Shown here: piece by piece, positions 35,482 through 44,193 of the stretch
How positions within the stretch are numbered: position 1 is the stretch's first letter
How the letters are laid out: every line of letters starts with the position of its first letter
Source of the DNA: a virus
IMG/VR virus record: IMGVR_UViG_3300010300_000024
Span: 1-47,960 of that record
Direction: 5' to 3' (one strand)
DNA: 47,960 nt
The notes under the pieces: model-generated
The model's database searches: none
Seen by the model: the letters and a program-made list of their open reading frames with translations, nothing else
What the model was told of the DNA's origin: nothing
Translations under genes and position numbers: made by a program

Positions 35482-36501
35482 ATGACATCAGGTAAAGCTC
35501 TTTCGACACCCTCTTTGGGTGGTCGCGCTCGTGTCGTCTCTTATGACAGCTATGATGAATGGAAGGCCGACCGGACAAAGTTTATCGGCGGCTCTGAAGT
35601 TGGCGCAGTTGTCCACCAGCAGGATGCCGAATGGCCCGCGACTGGGGTAAGGTCTGGCAGCTTCGACAGTCCGCTGGACGTGTACTTCCGTAAGGTTCGC
35701 CCAGATGACCAAGCGGAGGAAGATCCAGACGCCGAAGCCCGAATGTGGCTGGGCCGAGAGCTTGAGGCTACCGTCATCGGGCTGGCGAACAAGCGCTGGG
35801 GCATGGATTTTGAGAACACCCAGCTCACAACGTGCTTTGACCCGGACAACGAGGCTTTCGGATGCACGCTCGACGGCTGGTCAGAGAGAATGAACGCCAA
35901 CGTCGAGGTGAAAACGACGGGAAACAAGTGGAAGTACCCGCGACCGACCGACGATGCAGAGGAAATCATGCTCGTCACAGGCGATGACGTCGCTGAAGGG
36001 CGGTTCCCTCGCAATACCTACTGGCAAGTGCAGTGGGGCATGTCAATTACGGGCCGTAAGACGTGCTATGTGGTCGTTTTAGGCGGTGGAAGCGGAGGTC
36101 TTGAGCTAAACATGTACCTTGTGAGGCGAGATGAGGCCGACATCGCCCATGCAAGGCAGATGGTAGGCAACTTTTGGGAGAACTACGTCCAGAAGAAGCT
36201 CCCACCGGCCCCTCAGTTGCCTCAGGACTGCCGGACAGCCCAGGACGAGTGGCCAAACGATGGTGGAGAGGTCCACTGCCCTCCGCAGGTTGTGCCTACG
36301 ATGCTCAAGGCGCTCAGATTCTACGACTACTGGTCAAAGCTGGCCGACGGGTACAAAGCCCAGAGAGAATTGACCAAAGCATCGGTCAGATTCTACGGAC
36401 GGGGCAAGGCGCTTCGACTTGTAGACCCTGATACGGGTTCTACCTGGGTCGCGACCTGGCAAAAGAATAACGCACTGAAGGTACGGGAGATAAAGGCATG
36501 A
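35482..36501 (+). CDS. YqaJ-like viral exonuclease (lambda-exonuclease fold)
   Basis: 339 residues. PD-(D/E)XK nuclease motifs: FIGGSEVGAVV near residue 35, WLGRELEATVIGLA with the conserved Glu, CTLDGW with the active-site Asp, and VEVKTTGNKW giving ExK. It resects double-stranded ends 5' to 3' to make single strands for the RecT annealase encoded two genes downstream. The ATG follows the CACACATGGAG leader. Confidence 0.9.
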   Translation: MTSGKALSTPSLGGRARVVSYDSYDEWKADRTKFIGGSEVGAVVHQQDAEWPATGVRSGSFDSPLDVYFRKVRPDDQAEEDPDAEARMWLGRELEATVIGLANKRWGMDFENTQLTTCFDPDNEAFGCTLDGWSERMNANVEVKTTGNKWKYPRPTDDAEEIMLVTGDDVAEGRFPRNTYWQVQWGMSITGRKTCYVVVLGGGSGGLELNMYLVRRDEADIAHARQMVGNFWENYVQKKLPPAPQLPQDCRTAQDEWPNDGGEVHCPPQVVPTMLKALRFYDYWSKLADGYKAQRELTKASVRFYGRGKALRLVDPDTGSTWVATWQKNNALKVREIKA

Positions 36502-36719
36502 ACGAGATGCCGTGGTGGCAGGGCGGACCCGAGAGAGAGGTCAGTTTGGTCGAAGATGGCGACGGCTTTGGGTTGATCGTCGAGAAAGGTGAAGAGAGCG
36601 TGCGAATTGCGCTCAAACTGGTCGAGTTGGTCTTTTTGGGAGACGCGCTCGGCGTAATCAAAGACAGATGGCTGAACACACACATGGAGGATACAGAGTA
36701 TGAGTTCCTTGACCACTAA
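36498..36719 (+). CDS. Small protein between exonuclease and RecT (73 aa)
   Basis: ATGA overlap with the exonuclease. Acidic, beta-rich start (EREVSLVEDGDGFGLIVEKG), then a hydrophobic LVELVFLGDALGV helix. Its C-terminal coding end contains the leader and ribosome site of recT. Function unknown; it could modulate the recombination pair. Confidence 0.65.
   Translation: MNEMPWWQGGPEREVSLVEDGDGFGLIVEKGEESVRIALKLVELVFLGDALGVIKDRWLNTHMEDTEYEFLDH
36675..36690 (+). promoter_or_regulatory. AACACACACATGGAGG leader before recT
   Basis: Copy of the recurrent leader lying inside the coding end of the preceding gene; GGAGG at 36686-36690 is nine bases before ATG 36700. Its presence inside a coding region suggests selection on the nucleotide sequence. 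Confidence 0.55.
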
Positions 36720-37449
36720 AGCGAACCCGGTCGCAGCATTGCAGAACCGGGATGCTTACAGCGCAATCGAGGCGATGAAAGGCCAGCTTATGGCCGCCTT
36801 GCCTACACACTTGGCGCAAAACCGGGACCGGTACGCACGCATTCTTGTCACTACGCTCCGCAGGACGCCGAAGCTTATGCAGTGCGACCCGATATCGCTA
36901 CTTGGGTCGATTATGCAGTCAGCACAGCTCGGTCTGGAGCCTGGGACTGGCCAAGTACACCTCGTTCCGTTCAAAAATCAGGTGCAGATGATAATCGGGT
37001 ACGAGGGGCTCATCGAACTGGCTCGTCGTGCAGGCGTGGTCATTCACCCACCTCGGATTGTGCGTGAGGGAGACACTTTCGACGTAGACTTTGGCAATAT
37101 CAAGAACCCAGTGGTTCACAAGCCAGCGATGAATGACGCGCCGATGACTCACGTCTGGTGTGCGGCTGTCATCAAGGATATGGACCCGATAGTCGAGGTT
37201 ATGAGCAAGGCCCAAGTGGATGCGGTCATGCGGTCAACGCAGAGCAAGGGCAAGTACGGCCCTTGGAAGGACCACTACGAGTCGATGGCTGGTAAGACGT
37301 GCATCCGACGGCTTGCTAAGTATCTGCCCAAGAATGCAGAGATGCTGATAGCAGAGAAGGTAGACGGGCATACTCTGACCATAGATGACGTGATGTCAGA
37401 GCCAGTCGTAGAGTGGGACGGGACAGTAGAGGAGAGCACAAATGAATAG
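36700..37449 (+). CDS. recT: RecT/Bet-type single-strand annealing protein
   Basis: 249 residues. The RecT core is visible: RYARILVTTLRRTPKLMQCD, SLLGSIMQSAQLGLEPGTGQ, HLVPFKNQVQMIIGYEGLIELARR, and the C-terminal KCIRRLAKYLP-like KTCIRRLAKYLP. It anneals complementary single strands. Partner of the YqaJ exonuclease; SSB follows with an overlap. Confidence 0.95.
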   Translation: MSSLTTKANPVAALQNRDAYSAIEAMKGQLMAALPTHLAQNRDRYARILVTTLRRTPKLMQCDPISLLGSIMQSAQLGLEPGTGQVHLVPFKNQVQMIIGYEGLIELARRAGVVIHPPRIVREGDTFDVDFGNIKNPVVHKPAMNDAPMTHVWCAAVIKDMDPIVEVMSKAQVDAVMRSTQSKGKYGPWKDHYESMAGKTCIRRLAKYLPKNAEMLIAEKVDGHTLTIDDVMSEPVVEWDGTVEESTNE

Positions 37450-37849
37450 GAACGTTGTATTTCTGGCCGGTCGCATCGGCCAAGACCCGGAGGTCAAAGA
37501 GACGGCTAGTGGTAAACTAGCAAAGTTCAGCTTAGCCACATCCGAGACGTGGAAGGGGCGCGACGGAGAGAAGAAGGAGAGCACCCAGTGGCATCGCTGC
37601 GTTGCATTTGGCCGAACGGCTGACTTTATCGCAGAGCGAATGTCCAAGGGCGCCGGAGTGTTCGTTGAGGGTAGCATCGAGTACGGCGAGTACACGACCA
37701 GAGACGGCGAGGTAAAGAAGACCACAGACATCAAGGTCATTCGCCTCGATGTGTGGAAGTGGCCGGAAAACGGCGGCGCTGGTGCTAGGCCTAAGTCATC
37801 CGGCGAGGCTCACCGGGCTAAATACGCTGACGATGACATCCCGTTCTAA
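37442..37849 (+). CDS. ssb: Single-stranded DNA-binding protein
   Basis: 135 residues with an OB fold: NRNVVFLAGRIGQDPEVKET, KFSLATSETWKG, STQWHRCVAFGRTADFIAERM, GVFVEGSIEYGEYTTRDGE, and the acidic C-terminal tip ADDDIPF used for protein contacts. Protects single strands during replication and recombination. Overlaps recT and the next gene. Confidence 0.95.
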   Translation: MNRNVVFLAGRIGQDPEVKETASGKLAKFSLATSETWKGRDGEKKESTQWHRCVAFGRTADFIAERMSKGAGVFVEGSIEYGEYTTRDGEVKKTTDIKVIRLDVWKWPENGGAGARPKSSGEAHRAKYADDDIPF

Positions 37850-38655
37850 TGAACGCGAACAAAGAAGCGAAAGAACTCCTCGAGATGTCCCCCGAGGGGC
37901 TCGAGGACTACATCGCAGACGAGTTGTCGGCCATCGACACCACTGGAGACCGCAAGCGTAGTGCTTACCTGGGCATGGCCTTGCGGGTTCTCCGAGAAAT
38001 ACGTGGTGGAGGGGCAAGAGAGGCCAAGGAATTGGCCACGGCCTTCTCGAAAGTCGCCAGCGAACTTATAGAGCGAGCTGCGCCGATGGTTGCCACAAAA
38101 GAGGAGTCTGTTGAGGATTCGTTCTGGGCCTCGATTGCTGACGATGTGCCTCAGAGGGCTGAAAAGGCCGCAGACCCATCGTTTCTTGGTGGAGTGAGCC
38201 AGCGAGCGGCTGGTCTTGAGCTAGACGAGGCCGCAGTTAACGAAAAAGCGAAAGAATTAGCCCGTCAGGTGCTGAAAGAGGTGCCAAAAGAGGCTCGACA
38301 GGCGGCTGAGAAGCGTAAAACAGGGGAAAGCGTGCGTTCACCGGCATTCCGACGCGAAAAAGAGCGCTGCGATAAGGCTGCACGCTACTTTGACCTGCGT
38401 GTTAGTGGGATGAGCCGAGAGGATGCAGCATCAAGCGTCAAGATAGCTCGCACGACCGCAAAGAAGTACGACCATGACGGCCCGAGCGGTTTTCGTATCA
38501 ACCCCAGGTATGAATACAACGAGAACTTGAAGCTGCGCATCCCGCCGATGAAGACGGATGGGTGGCCACCGGCAGATGTGGTAGAGAGGATCATGCTGGA
38601 CAAGGCCGAGTACCAGCGGAAGCTTGAGGCTAAAGAAAAGCTTTTGAATGCGTAA
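37849..38655 (+). CDS. Hypothetical protein (268 aa), end of the replication operon
   Basis: TAATG overlap with ssb. Helical and charged, with a likely helix-turn-helix near residue 182-205 (YFDLRVSGMSREDAASSVKIA) and a basic C-terminus. It may bind DNA. No family recognised. Convergent with the recombinase gene across a hairpin terminator. Confidence 0.7.
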   Translation: MNANKEAKELLEMSPEGLEDYIADELSAIDTTGDRKRSAYLGMALRVLREIRGGGAREAKELATAFSKVASELIERAAPMVATKEESVEDSFWASIADDVPQRAEKAADPSFLGGVSQRAAGLELDEAAVNEKAKELARQVLKEVPKEARQAAEKRKTGESVRSPAFRREKERCDKAARYFDLRVSGMSREDAASSVKIARTTAKKYDHDGPSGFRINPRYEYNENLKLRIPPMKTDGWPPADVVERIMLDKAEYQRKLEAKEKLLNA

Positions 38656-38656
38656 T

Positions 38657-38692
38657 AAAAAACCCTAGCCACCCGGACAGGGCAGCTAGGGT
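38657..38692 (-). terminator. Rho-independent terminator for the minus-strand recombinase operon
   Basis: Read on the minus strand, ACCCTAGC and GCTAGGGT form an 8-bp stem (38692-38685 with 38669-38662) with an inner CCC/GGG pairing, followed by six Ts (38662-38657). On the plus strand no U-run follows, so it works mainly for transcripts coming through the recombinase gene. Confidence 0.8.
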
Positions 38693-38760
38693 CACACACA
38701 CACGGAGCGAATGCTCGCGTAGAACTAACGGGTGAATCATCACCGTTCGTTGGTCAGTAG
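38693..38760 (+). promoter_or_regulatory. CACACACACAC-GGAG leader on the plus strand, facing into the recombinase 3' end
   Basis: An 11-base CA run (38693-38703) followed by GGAG (38704-38707) matches the recurrent leader. The ATG at 38711 opens only a three-codon frame. A bulged hairpin AACGG(G)TGA/TCACCGTT follows at about 38727-38745. Any transcript from here would be antisense to the recombinase gene. Confidence 0.4.
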
Positions 38761-39666
38761 TCAACCAATACTGATAACTTTCGCTATCTCACCGTGCATA
38801 TCTTGCCGGGAGTCGTCGTATATTAGCAGGGTATCTAGCTTTGCGTGGCGGCTGTACTTTCTGACGGCTCTGACGTCGCCACCAGTGGCTTCCAGAGCGT
38901 CTGTGATGGCCGTATGTCGCAACCCGTGGGGAGTTGCTGAAGTTCCTGCTTTTGTGGCCGCAGAACGCACGATTCTAGCTGCGCTTCGCCCGGTCAGTCG
39001 CTTGCCGCACGACCGATTGTCTAGCGATACGAACAGTGGTGCGTTTACCACTGGATTTGGGTGACATCGGACCCAATTCATCAGCGCGTTCAAAGTTTGT
39101 GAGCTGACAGTGAGCTGGACTGGCTCACGGTGGCCTTTCCCGGTGATTGTGATGGTCTGGCGGTCGAAGTCTACGTCTCCGATGTCCATTGCGACCGCCT
39201 CACCACGACGTAAGGCGTTATTGTACAGCAGAACTAGCAGTGCGCGGTCCCGAGGGTGGCTCGCTGCGTCTACCATCCGCACCACAGCGTCTCGACCCGG
39301 CCCACGGGTGTCTCGGTAGGCCTGCGAGCGCACATTTGTGATGCTGATGTCGTGTTGGCACAGCCCGAACAGCTTGCCGAGCTTCACAAGGCTGCGAACA
39401 GCGGCCAGTCGGCGGTTTATAGTGGCTGGAGCGAGGCCAGAGTCAATCATGTGCGCCTTATAGCGAGCTACAACCCGGTTTGCGGTCCCGGTATCGGCTG
39501 TAACGATACTTTCGACGGCGTCTGGAGCCCACGCCGCCAGACTTTCGAGGTCTTGACGGTACGCACGCACCGTTTCGGGTTTCTTTTGACTTAGCCAGTC
39601 TCTCTGAAGCTCCTGTATCTGGATTCGCTTGCTACAGGCTGTCTGTGTTAGTTCTACGCTCTTCAT
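38761..39666 (-). CDS. Tyrosine recombinase / integrase (XerC/D-like)
   Basis: 301 residues. The N-terminal SAM-like core-binding domain (about 15-105) is followed by the catalytic domain with Arg153 (NALRRGE), Lys177 (TGKGHREP), HGLRH (His247, Arg250), SRHA (His274) and nucleophile Tyr283 (LIYDDS). It would integrate the phage, resolve multimers or use a host site. Short for a classical phage integrase with an arm-binding domain, so Xer-like use is plausible. Starts inside the end of the upstream regulator gene. No attachment site could be assigned. Confidence 0.9.
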   Translation of the reverse strand: MKSVELTQTACSKRIQIQELQRDWLSQKKPETVRAYRQDLESLAAWAPDAVESIVTADTGTANRVVARYKAHMIDSGLAPATINRRLAAVRSLVKLGKLFGLCQHDISITNVRSQAYRDTRGPGRDAVVRMVDAASHPRDRALLVLLYNNALRRGEAVAMDIGDVDFDRQTITITGKGHREPVQLTVSSQTLNALMNWVRCHPNPVVNAPLFVSLDNRSCGKRLTGRSAARIVRSAATKAGTSATPHGLRHTAITDALEATGGDVRAVRKYSRHAKLDTLLIYDDSRQDMHGEIAKVISIG

Positions 39667-40177
39667 TTAGCTTCTCCATCTCTGGGTTGAGTGGTGGTGG
39701 CACTATCGGGGTCCATCTCTGTATTAGAGGCCACAACCTGAACTTTCTTGAATCTGAGCCCTCGTAGTCAGAGCGGTCGTACACCCCGAACTGGCCAACC
39801 ATTGGCGTTTTATTGCTGTCGAACGCACGCTCGTTCCACCACACCATCCAGCCGACTGCGCTGTCAGGAAGGTGGTCGAAGATGTTTTCGTTGTGCTTCA
39901 ACGGCGGCAACCAGTTAGGCTCATCGCTTGTGACCCTGCGCTCGCGTTTTTTGCCTGTGGATGCGAACTCTTCAAGGTCTCTAAGGCAGGCCTCAGATAT
40001 CCTTGGCGTGTCTCCTGCTCGAAATGCCTTGAACCACTTGTGAACGGCCTGTCTGGACACGCCAGTGGCCTCGCTTATGGTCTTACACGGCTTTGGCTGC
40101 GTGTACTTCCCACACTTGTCGATGTATGTGCCAACCATCGCAGCGCGAAATCTGCGGGTGGCGTTCTTAGCTATCAT
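39632..40177 (-). CDS. Putative HTH transcriptional regulator (181 aa)
   Basis: AGGAG with a good spacing precedes ATG 40177, in a CACACAGGAG leader. Residues about 30-52 (CKTISEATGVSRQAVHKWFKAF) are a clear helix-turn-helix. The C-terminal part (VGWMVWWNERAF...GQFGVYDRSDYEGSD) is a small unidentified domain. Its 3' end overlaps the recombinase start by 35 bases, so it may control recombination or the minus-strand genes. Confidence 0.75.
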   Translation of the reverse strand: MIAKNATRRFRAAMVGTYIDKCGKYTQPKPCKTISEATGVSRQAVHKWFKAFRAGDTPRISEACLRDLEEFASTGKKRERRVTSDEPNWLPPLKHNENIFDHLPDSAVGWMVWWNERAFDSNKTPMVGQFGVYDRSDYEGSDSRKFRLWPLIQRWTPIVPPPLNPEMEKLNEERRTNTDSL

Positions 40178-40206
40178 GTCGTTCTCCTGTGTGTTTTGTC
40201 AGGTTA

Positions 40207-40629
40207 TCAGGACGCAGCCTGCTTGTCTACGCATGTCTGCGGGTGGCGTTTGCAGTACCACTCCGGGCTGTCGCACTTGTCGCACAATACGGTGACCTTG
40301 CGCTCCCGGCGGCTGCTGCGGTGGTGCTCCGAGTCTGGGTTGTCAATGATGTACAGGTAGCGGTGCTCGAGGTAGCGCTGTCCGGCCTTGACTCGACCGT
40401 TTTTGTGGTCGCGTTTGCAAGTTCGCTGTGCTGAGCTCAGTAGCTTGCACCACTCCCCGCTGTCCTGGTCGAACTCGTACCCGCTGTCCTCTAAGTGGTC
40501 TAATGTGGGCTCGTAGCGCTCGTCGTCATCCCAGTAGCTGGGGTGCTCTGAACTGTCGCCGATGCTGTATCGGCTGGGCCTGTACGAGGTTCTCATCATT
40601 GTTAGGTGGCTTCTACAGAATCCGCTCAT
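40207..40629 (-). CDS. Hypothetical Cys/His-rich protein (140 aa)
   Basis: GGAGG precedes the ATG, two bases after the methyltransferase stop. The middle is acidic (YWDDDERYEPTLDHLEDSGYEF). The C-terminus contains LCDKCDSPEWYCKRHPQTC, a likely zinc site. No family recognised. Confidence 0.7.
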   Translation of the reverse strand: MSGFCRSHLTMMRTSYRPSRYSIGDSSEHPSYWDDDERYEPTLDHLEDSGYEFDQDSGEWCKLLSSAQRTCKRDHKNGRVKAGQRYLEHRYLYIIDNPDSEHHRSSRRERKVTVLCDKCDSPEWYCKRHPQTCVDKQAAS

Positions 40630-40630
40630 A

Positions 40631-41656
<1,026 letters not shown>

Positions 41657-41658
41657 TG

Positions 41659-42105
41659 CTAGTCCATGTGCCGCGCTGATAACACCATGCGTACCGTGGT
41701 TTTGAACTCCTCGCCATCGCTGACCCGTTCGATGACGACTGGCAGCTTTTTAGCCCGTGAATTTATGCCGGTTACTAGGTAGTCCTCGCCATGTATGGTC
41801 AGCTTGCGGTGAAAGTCGCGCTCATCTATGCAAAACTTGGCACCGTCCCGTAGGAAACTGCTGGGGACCATCATGCGCACCCCTTCGAGGGTGACGATGG
41901 AGGCCTTGCCTGTTTCGGGGTCGCGTTTGACCACCGTTTGCGGCCTGTCTACCTCGACCATCTGCTCCATCTTGATGGTGAGCGCGAGGTAGTCATCTCC
42001 AAGGGTGCCGTTGCTTATCTTAGGGCACAGCCCGTACTCGGTTGCGAGGTGCCCGATGAAGCTGTCTATCTCTTCGCGAATTTCGATTGCTGTTCTTTTG
42101 TCCAT
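41659..42105 (-). CDS. Hypothetical early protein (148 aa)
   Basis: Preceded by the leader ATAACACATGGAG (42125-42113). The N-terminal helix is followed by a beta-rich domain with LTIKMEQMVEVDRPQTV and YLVTGINSRAKKLPVVI. It ends six bases before the methyltransferase start, so the two are probably co-transcribed. No family recognised. Confidence 0.75.
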   Translation of the reverse strand: MDKRTAIEIREEIDSFIGHLATEYGLCPKISNGTLGDDYLALTIKMEQMVEVDRPQTVVKRDPETGKASIVTLEGVRMMVPSSFLRDGAKFCIDERDFHRKLTIHGEDYLVTGINSRAKKLPVVIERVSDGEEFKTTVRMVLSARHMD

Positions 42106-42112
42106 TGCTTTT

Positions 42113-42169
42113 CTCCATGTGTTATCCGTCCGTCAGTGGGCGGCATATGCCCCCGAGTCCTCAACTCGG
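42113..42169 (-). promoter_or_regulatory. Intergenic hairpin, palindrome and CACACA leader
   Basis: In the gap after the 42189 gene: CCGAG/CTCGG hairpin (42165-42169 with 42153-42157), palindrome GGCATATGCC (42142-42151), then leader ATAACACATGGAG (42125-42113). The same order of elements occurs at 43973-44039. Confidence 0.45.
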
Positions 42170-42188
42170 AAGCATAAACAGCTACTGA

Positions 42189-42824
42189 CTAGGCTAACCC
42201 CTCTGTCTGGACTACCCACTCGTAGGCCTCGACCAAGTCGTCTAACACCCATCGTCGCGCCTGCTCGTGGCTCTCGGGTTGTTCGCCGTAACGGTAGCTA
42301 CGACAGTTCGCGTGCAGCCCCACGCATGCAAGTTCTCCGGTGTGGTGCTCCTCGTATCGGACGCACACGACCTCGGGTACCTGCGTCCAGCTACCATCCA
42401 TCTCACGCCAGCCCGAGCCTGGATGGCTCACTAGTACGTGGCACCGCCACTCGCGCTCGACTTTGTACCAGCCTTTGACGACTGCAAACTCGTCATCTGC
42501 GCTGACTACCGCACGCCAGCCCGATCCGGGGTGACTCGCGAGTATTTGGCACTTCCAGTCGCCATCGACCTCACGCCATTGCTTGACGATCGTTAGGTCG
42601 CTTGTGTCATGCTCGTTAATTGCTTGATACAAATCGTGCGCATGACAGGCCGTCAGATCGTCGTATTGGATGTTGTGCTGCATGCACCACTCGTGCACAG
42701 CGTCGCATTCTGCCTCAAATGCTGCGTTAAGCTTCGCACCCGGACAGGCAATGCAGAATCCATCGCCGTCAGAGGAGCTCGATGGGCAGTCGCAGTAGAA
42801 ATCAAGGGTAATCGTGTCAGTCAT
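42189..42824 (-). CDS. Hypothetical protein with tandem SHPGSGWR repeat (211 aa)
   Basis: Leader AATAACACACTAGGAG precedes ATG 42824. The N-terminus is Cys-rich (FYCDCPSSSSDGDGFCIACPG). The centre has two copies of a roughly 32-residue unit, each with W-K/R-C-Q/H then VSHPGSGWR or ASHPGSGWR, followed by a third partial WTQVPEVVCVRY. This resembles a small repeated beta domain. Function unknown. Confidence 0.75.
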   Translation of the reverse strand: MTDTITLDFYCDCPSSSSDGDGFCIACPGAKLNAAFEAECDAVHEWCMQHNIQYDDLTACHAHDLYQAINEHDTSDLTIVKQWREVDGDWKCQILASHPGSGWRAVVSADDEFAVVKGWYKVEREWRCHVLVSHPGSGWREMDGSWTQVPEVVCVRYEEHHTGELACVGLHANCRSYRYGEQPESHEQARRWVLDDLVEAYEWVVQTEGLA

Positions 42825-42831
42825 CAGTCTA

Positions 42832-42847
42832 CTCCTAGTGTGTTATT
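42832..42847 (-). promoter_or_regulatory. AATAACACACTAGGAG leader
   Basis: Recurrent leader seven bases before ATG 42824. Upstream on the same strand is TTGACA (42859-42854), but its spacing to the TAACAC element is only seven bases, so a normal sigma70 promoter is not formed with it. Confidence 0.5.
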
Positions 42848-42865
42848 CAGTCTGTCAATCTCTAG

Positions 42866-43012
42866 TTAGTCCGGCAGTGATGCGATCAGCACGATCAACA
42901 CGTACATCAGCGGGAACAGCAGCACGCCAGACCAGAATTCGATCCGTTGCTCTCGTCGCTGGCGTCGATGGTGCCTGTCTTGAAAATCGTGGTACTCGTA
43001 TCGTTCAATCAT
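42866..43012 (-). CDS. 48-aa single-pass membrane protein
   Basis: ATG 43012 has GGAGG about ten bases upstream, inside the end of the preceding gene. The N-terminal half is very basic (FQDRHHRRQRREQR); the C-terminal half is one hydrophobic segment (WSGVLLFPLMYVLIVLIASL). Likely inner-membrane with the basic end in the cytoplasm. No family recognised. Confidence 0.7.
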   Translation of the reverse strand: MIERYEYHDFQDRHHRRQRREQRIEFWSGVLLFPLMYVLIVLIASLPD

Positions 43013-43014
43013 GG

Positions 43015-43962
43015 CTATTTGCCCTCCAAGTCTCGGATTACTTGTCGCTGGTCTCGGATGATCATCTTGAGCCTGTTTAACTCGATCCGTGCGTTCTGTA
43101 AGGCTCTGGCCGGGTCTTCAATGACCACATCCGCAGCGGGGCCCTCGTCATCTTGACAACCGTTGCCGTCGTGTAGCGCCAGAAATGCGATCATTCGTTG
43201 GAATTCTACTGCTATGTCGGCCAAATCCCATCCTAGATGGCGTGCATCCTCTAACGCTTGCACACTTGGTAGCCCGTCCGGGTTCTGTGCGTAGTGCTCG
43301 ACTAGTGCGTTGTAGGCGTCGCGTACGGGCTTTGCGTCGGCCATGTTGATCCGCAGGTGTTCCGAGATGGTCTCGGGGTACATCTCGTACTTCAGGTTTA
43401 CCAGCATGGTAGGTCGGCCCTTCCAATTTCTAAGCGTTAGTTCGTACTGGTCGGAATCTGTCGCGAATTGCGATGCTACCGGGGACATCTGCAAGTCGTA
43501 CCGGGTGCAATTTCCGGGCGTGTGGACAGTAGAGAGAACGCCATTCTCTAGCGTCCATCCAGCGATCTGTTTTCTCTGCTGGTGAAGTGCGCGGTCGTGG
43601 TCCCCCTCGGGCGCTATGGCTTCCATTGCCTGTGAAGCTTCGTCGATTGGAAACCCTAGGGCCTCTCGTGCAAAGTTAACCGCCTCCTGGTAGGTGCTGG
43701 CGTAGTGTGTGGCGTATTTCTTGGGATCGTGCATGTGATCAATATGGACCTCGAAGCGATCGACATATGGCTCGGGGTTGTCCCATTCCTGCGCGGTCTG
43801 TAGGTTCTCCACGATGTAGCCAACGTGGGCATTGTAGATCTTGATTGATGTTTCGCGTGCTGGGCGTCCCCAGTAGTTCGCCACCACTTCACCTTTCCAT
43901 TCAGTAGTGCAGTCTGGCGTTGATGGCTCGAATGTGATCGCGTTCATTAGCTTGTTATTCAT
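43015..43962 (-). CDS. Hypothetical protein (315 aa)
   Basis: Leader CTCACACAACGGAG precedes ATG 43962; ATG 43947 is an alternative start. Mixed alpha/beta and acidic, with several Trp, and ending in a coiled coil (ARIELNRLKMIIRDQRQVIR). No motif recognised. Coupled downstream to a 48-aa membrane protein. Confidence 0.75.
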   Translation of the reverse strand: MNNKLMNAITFEPSTPDCTTEWKGEVVANYWGRPARETSIKIYNAHVGYIVENLQTAQEWDNPEPYVDRFEVHIDHMHDPKKYATHYASTYQEAVNFAREALGFPIDEASQAMEAIAPEGDHDRALHQQRKQIAGWTLENGVLSTVHTPGNCTRYDLQMSPVASQFATDSDQYELTLRNWKGRPTMLVNLKYEMYPETISEHLRINMADAKPVRDAYNALVEHYAQNPDGLPSVQALEDARHLGWDLADIAVEFQRMIAFLALHDGNGCQDDEGPAADVVIEDPARALQNARIELNRLKMIIRDQRQVIRDLEGK

Positions 43963-43972
43963 TTCTAGTTTT

Positions 43973-44039
43973 CTCCGTTGTGTGAGTTGTTGCCGGCCTT
44001 TAAAGGTCCGCAGATAGACCCGAGCGTTGACAACTCGGG
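43973..44039 (-). promoter_or_regulatory. Intergenic hairpin, palindrome and CACACA leader
   Basis: Contains CCCGAG/CTCGGG hairpin (44019-44024 with 44034-44039) with GTTGACAAC (44026-44034) in its loop, palindrome CCTTTAAAGG (43997-44006), then leader CTCACACAACGGAG (43986-43973). GTTGACAAC recurs at 45104-45112 ahead of another minus-strand gene, so it may be an operator half. Confidence 0.5.
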
Positions 44040-44053
44040 CCCATCGTCAGCCG

Positions 44054-44137
44054 TTAAAGCTTGGGGGATTGCTCTCCGATGTGAGCGAGTACGAAAACGG
44101 ACGTCAGAAGCGCGTGTAGTGCGTAAAGTGTGAACAT
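44054..44137 (-). CDS. 27-aa hydrophobic peptide
   Basis: ATG 44137 follows GGAG with a ten-base spacer, a GGGCCC/GGGCCC hairpin and, further up, a 16-base CA run. The peptide (MFTLYALHALLTSVFVLAHI, then GEQSPKL) is a single hydrophobic helix. Very short, but the upstream signals match those of its neighbours. Could be a membrane micropeptide or a leader peptide. Confidence 0.5.
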   Translation of the reverse strand: MFTLYALHALLTSVFVLAHIGEQSPKL

Positions 44138-44175
44138 GATGTTAGCTCTCCATTGGGCCCAATTCGGGCCCGTTA

Positions 44176-44191
44176 GTGTGTGTGTGTGTGT
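44176..44191 (-). repeat. (GT)8 microsatellite in a leader
   Basis: Eight GT units, reading as CACACA on the minus strand, just after the stop of the DUF7227-like gene. It is an expanded version of the recurrent leader before the 27-aa peptide. Copy number could vary by slippage. Confidence 0.7.
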
Positions 44192-44193
44192 TC

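Noticed and set aside
38732-39064. 110-codon plus-strand frame antisense to the recombinase
   Set aside because: The recombinase has all its catalytic residues, and the antisense product has low-complexity Ser/Arg content typical of a shadow frame. Kept only as a possible antisense transcript.
42854-42859. TTGACA as a -35 box for the 42824 gene
   Set aside because: Only seven bases separate it from the TAACAC element, far from the 16-18 needed.
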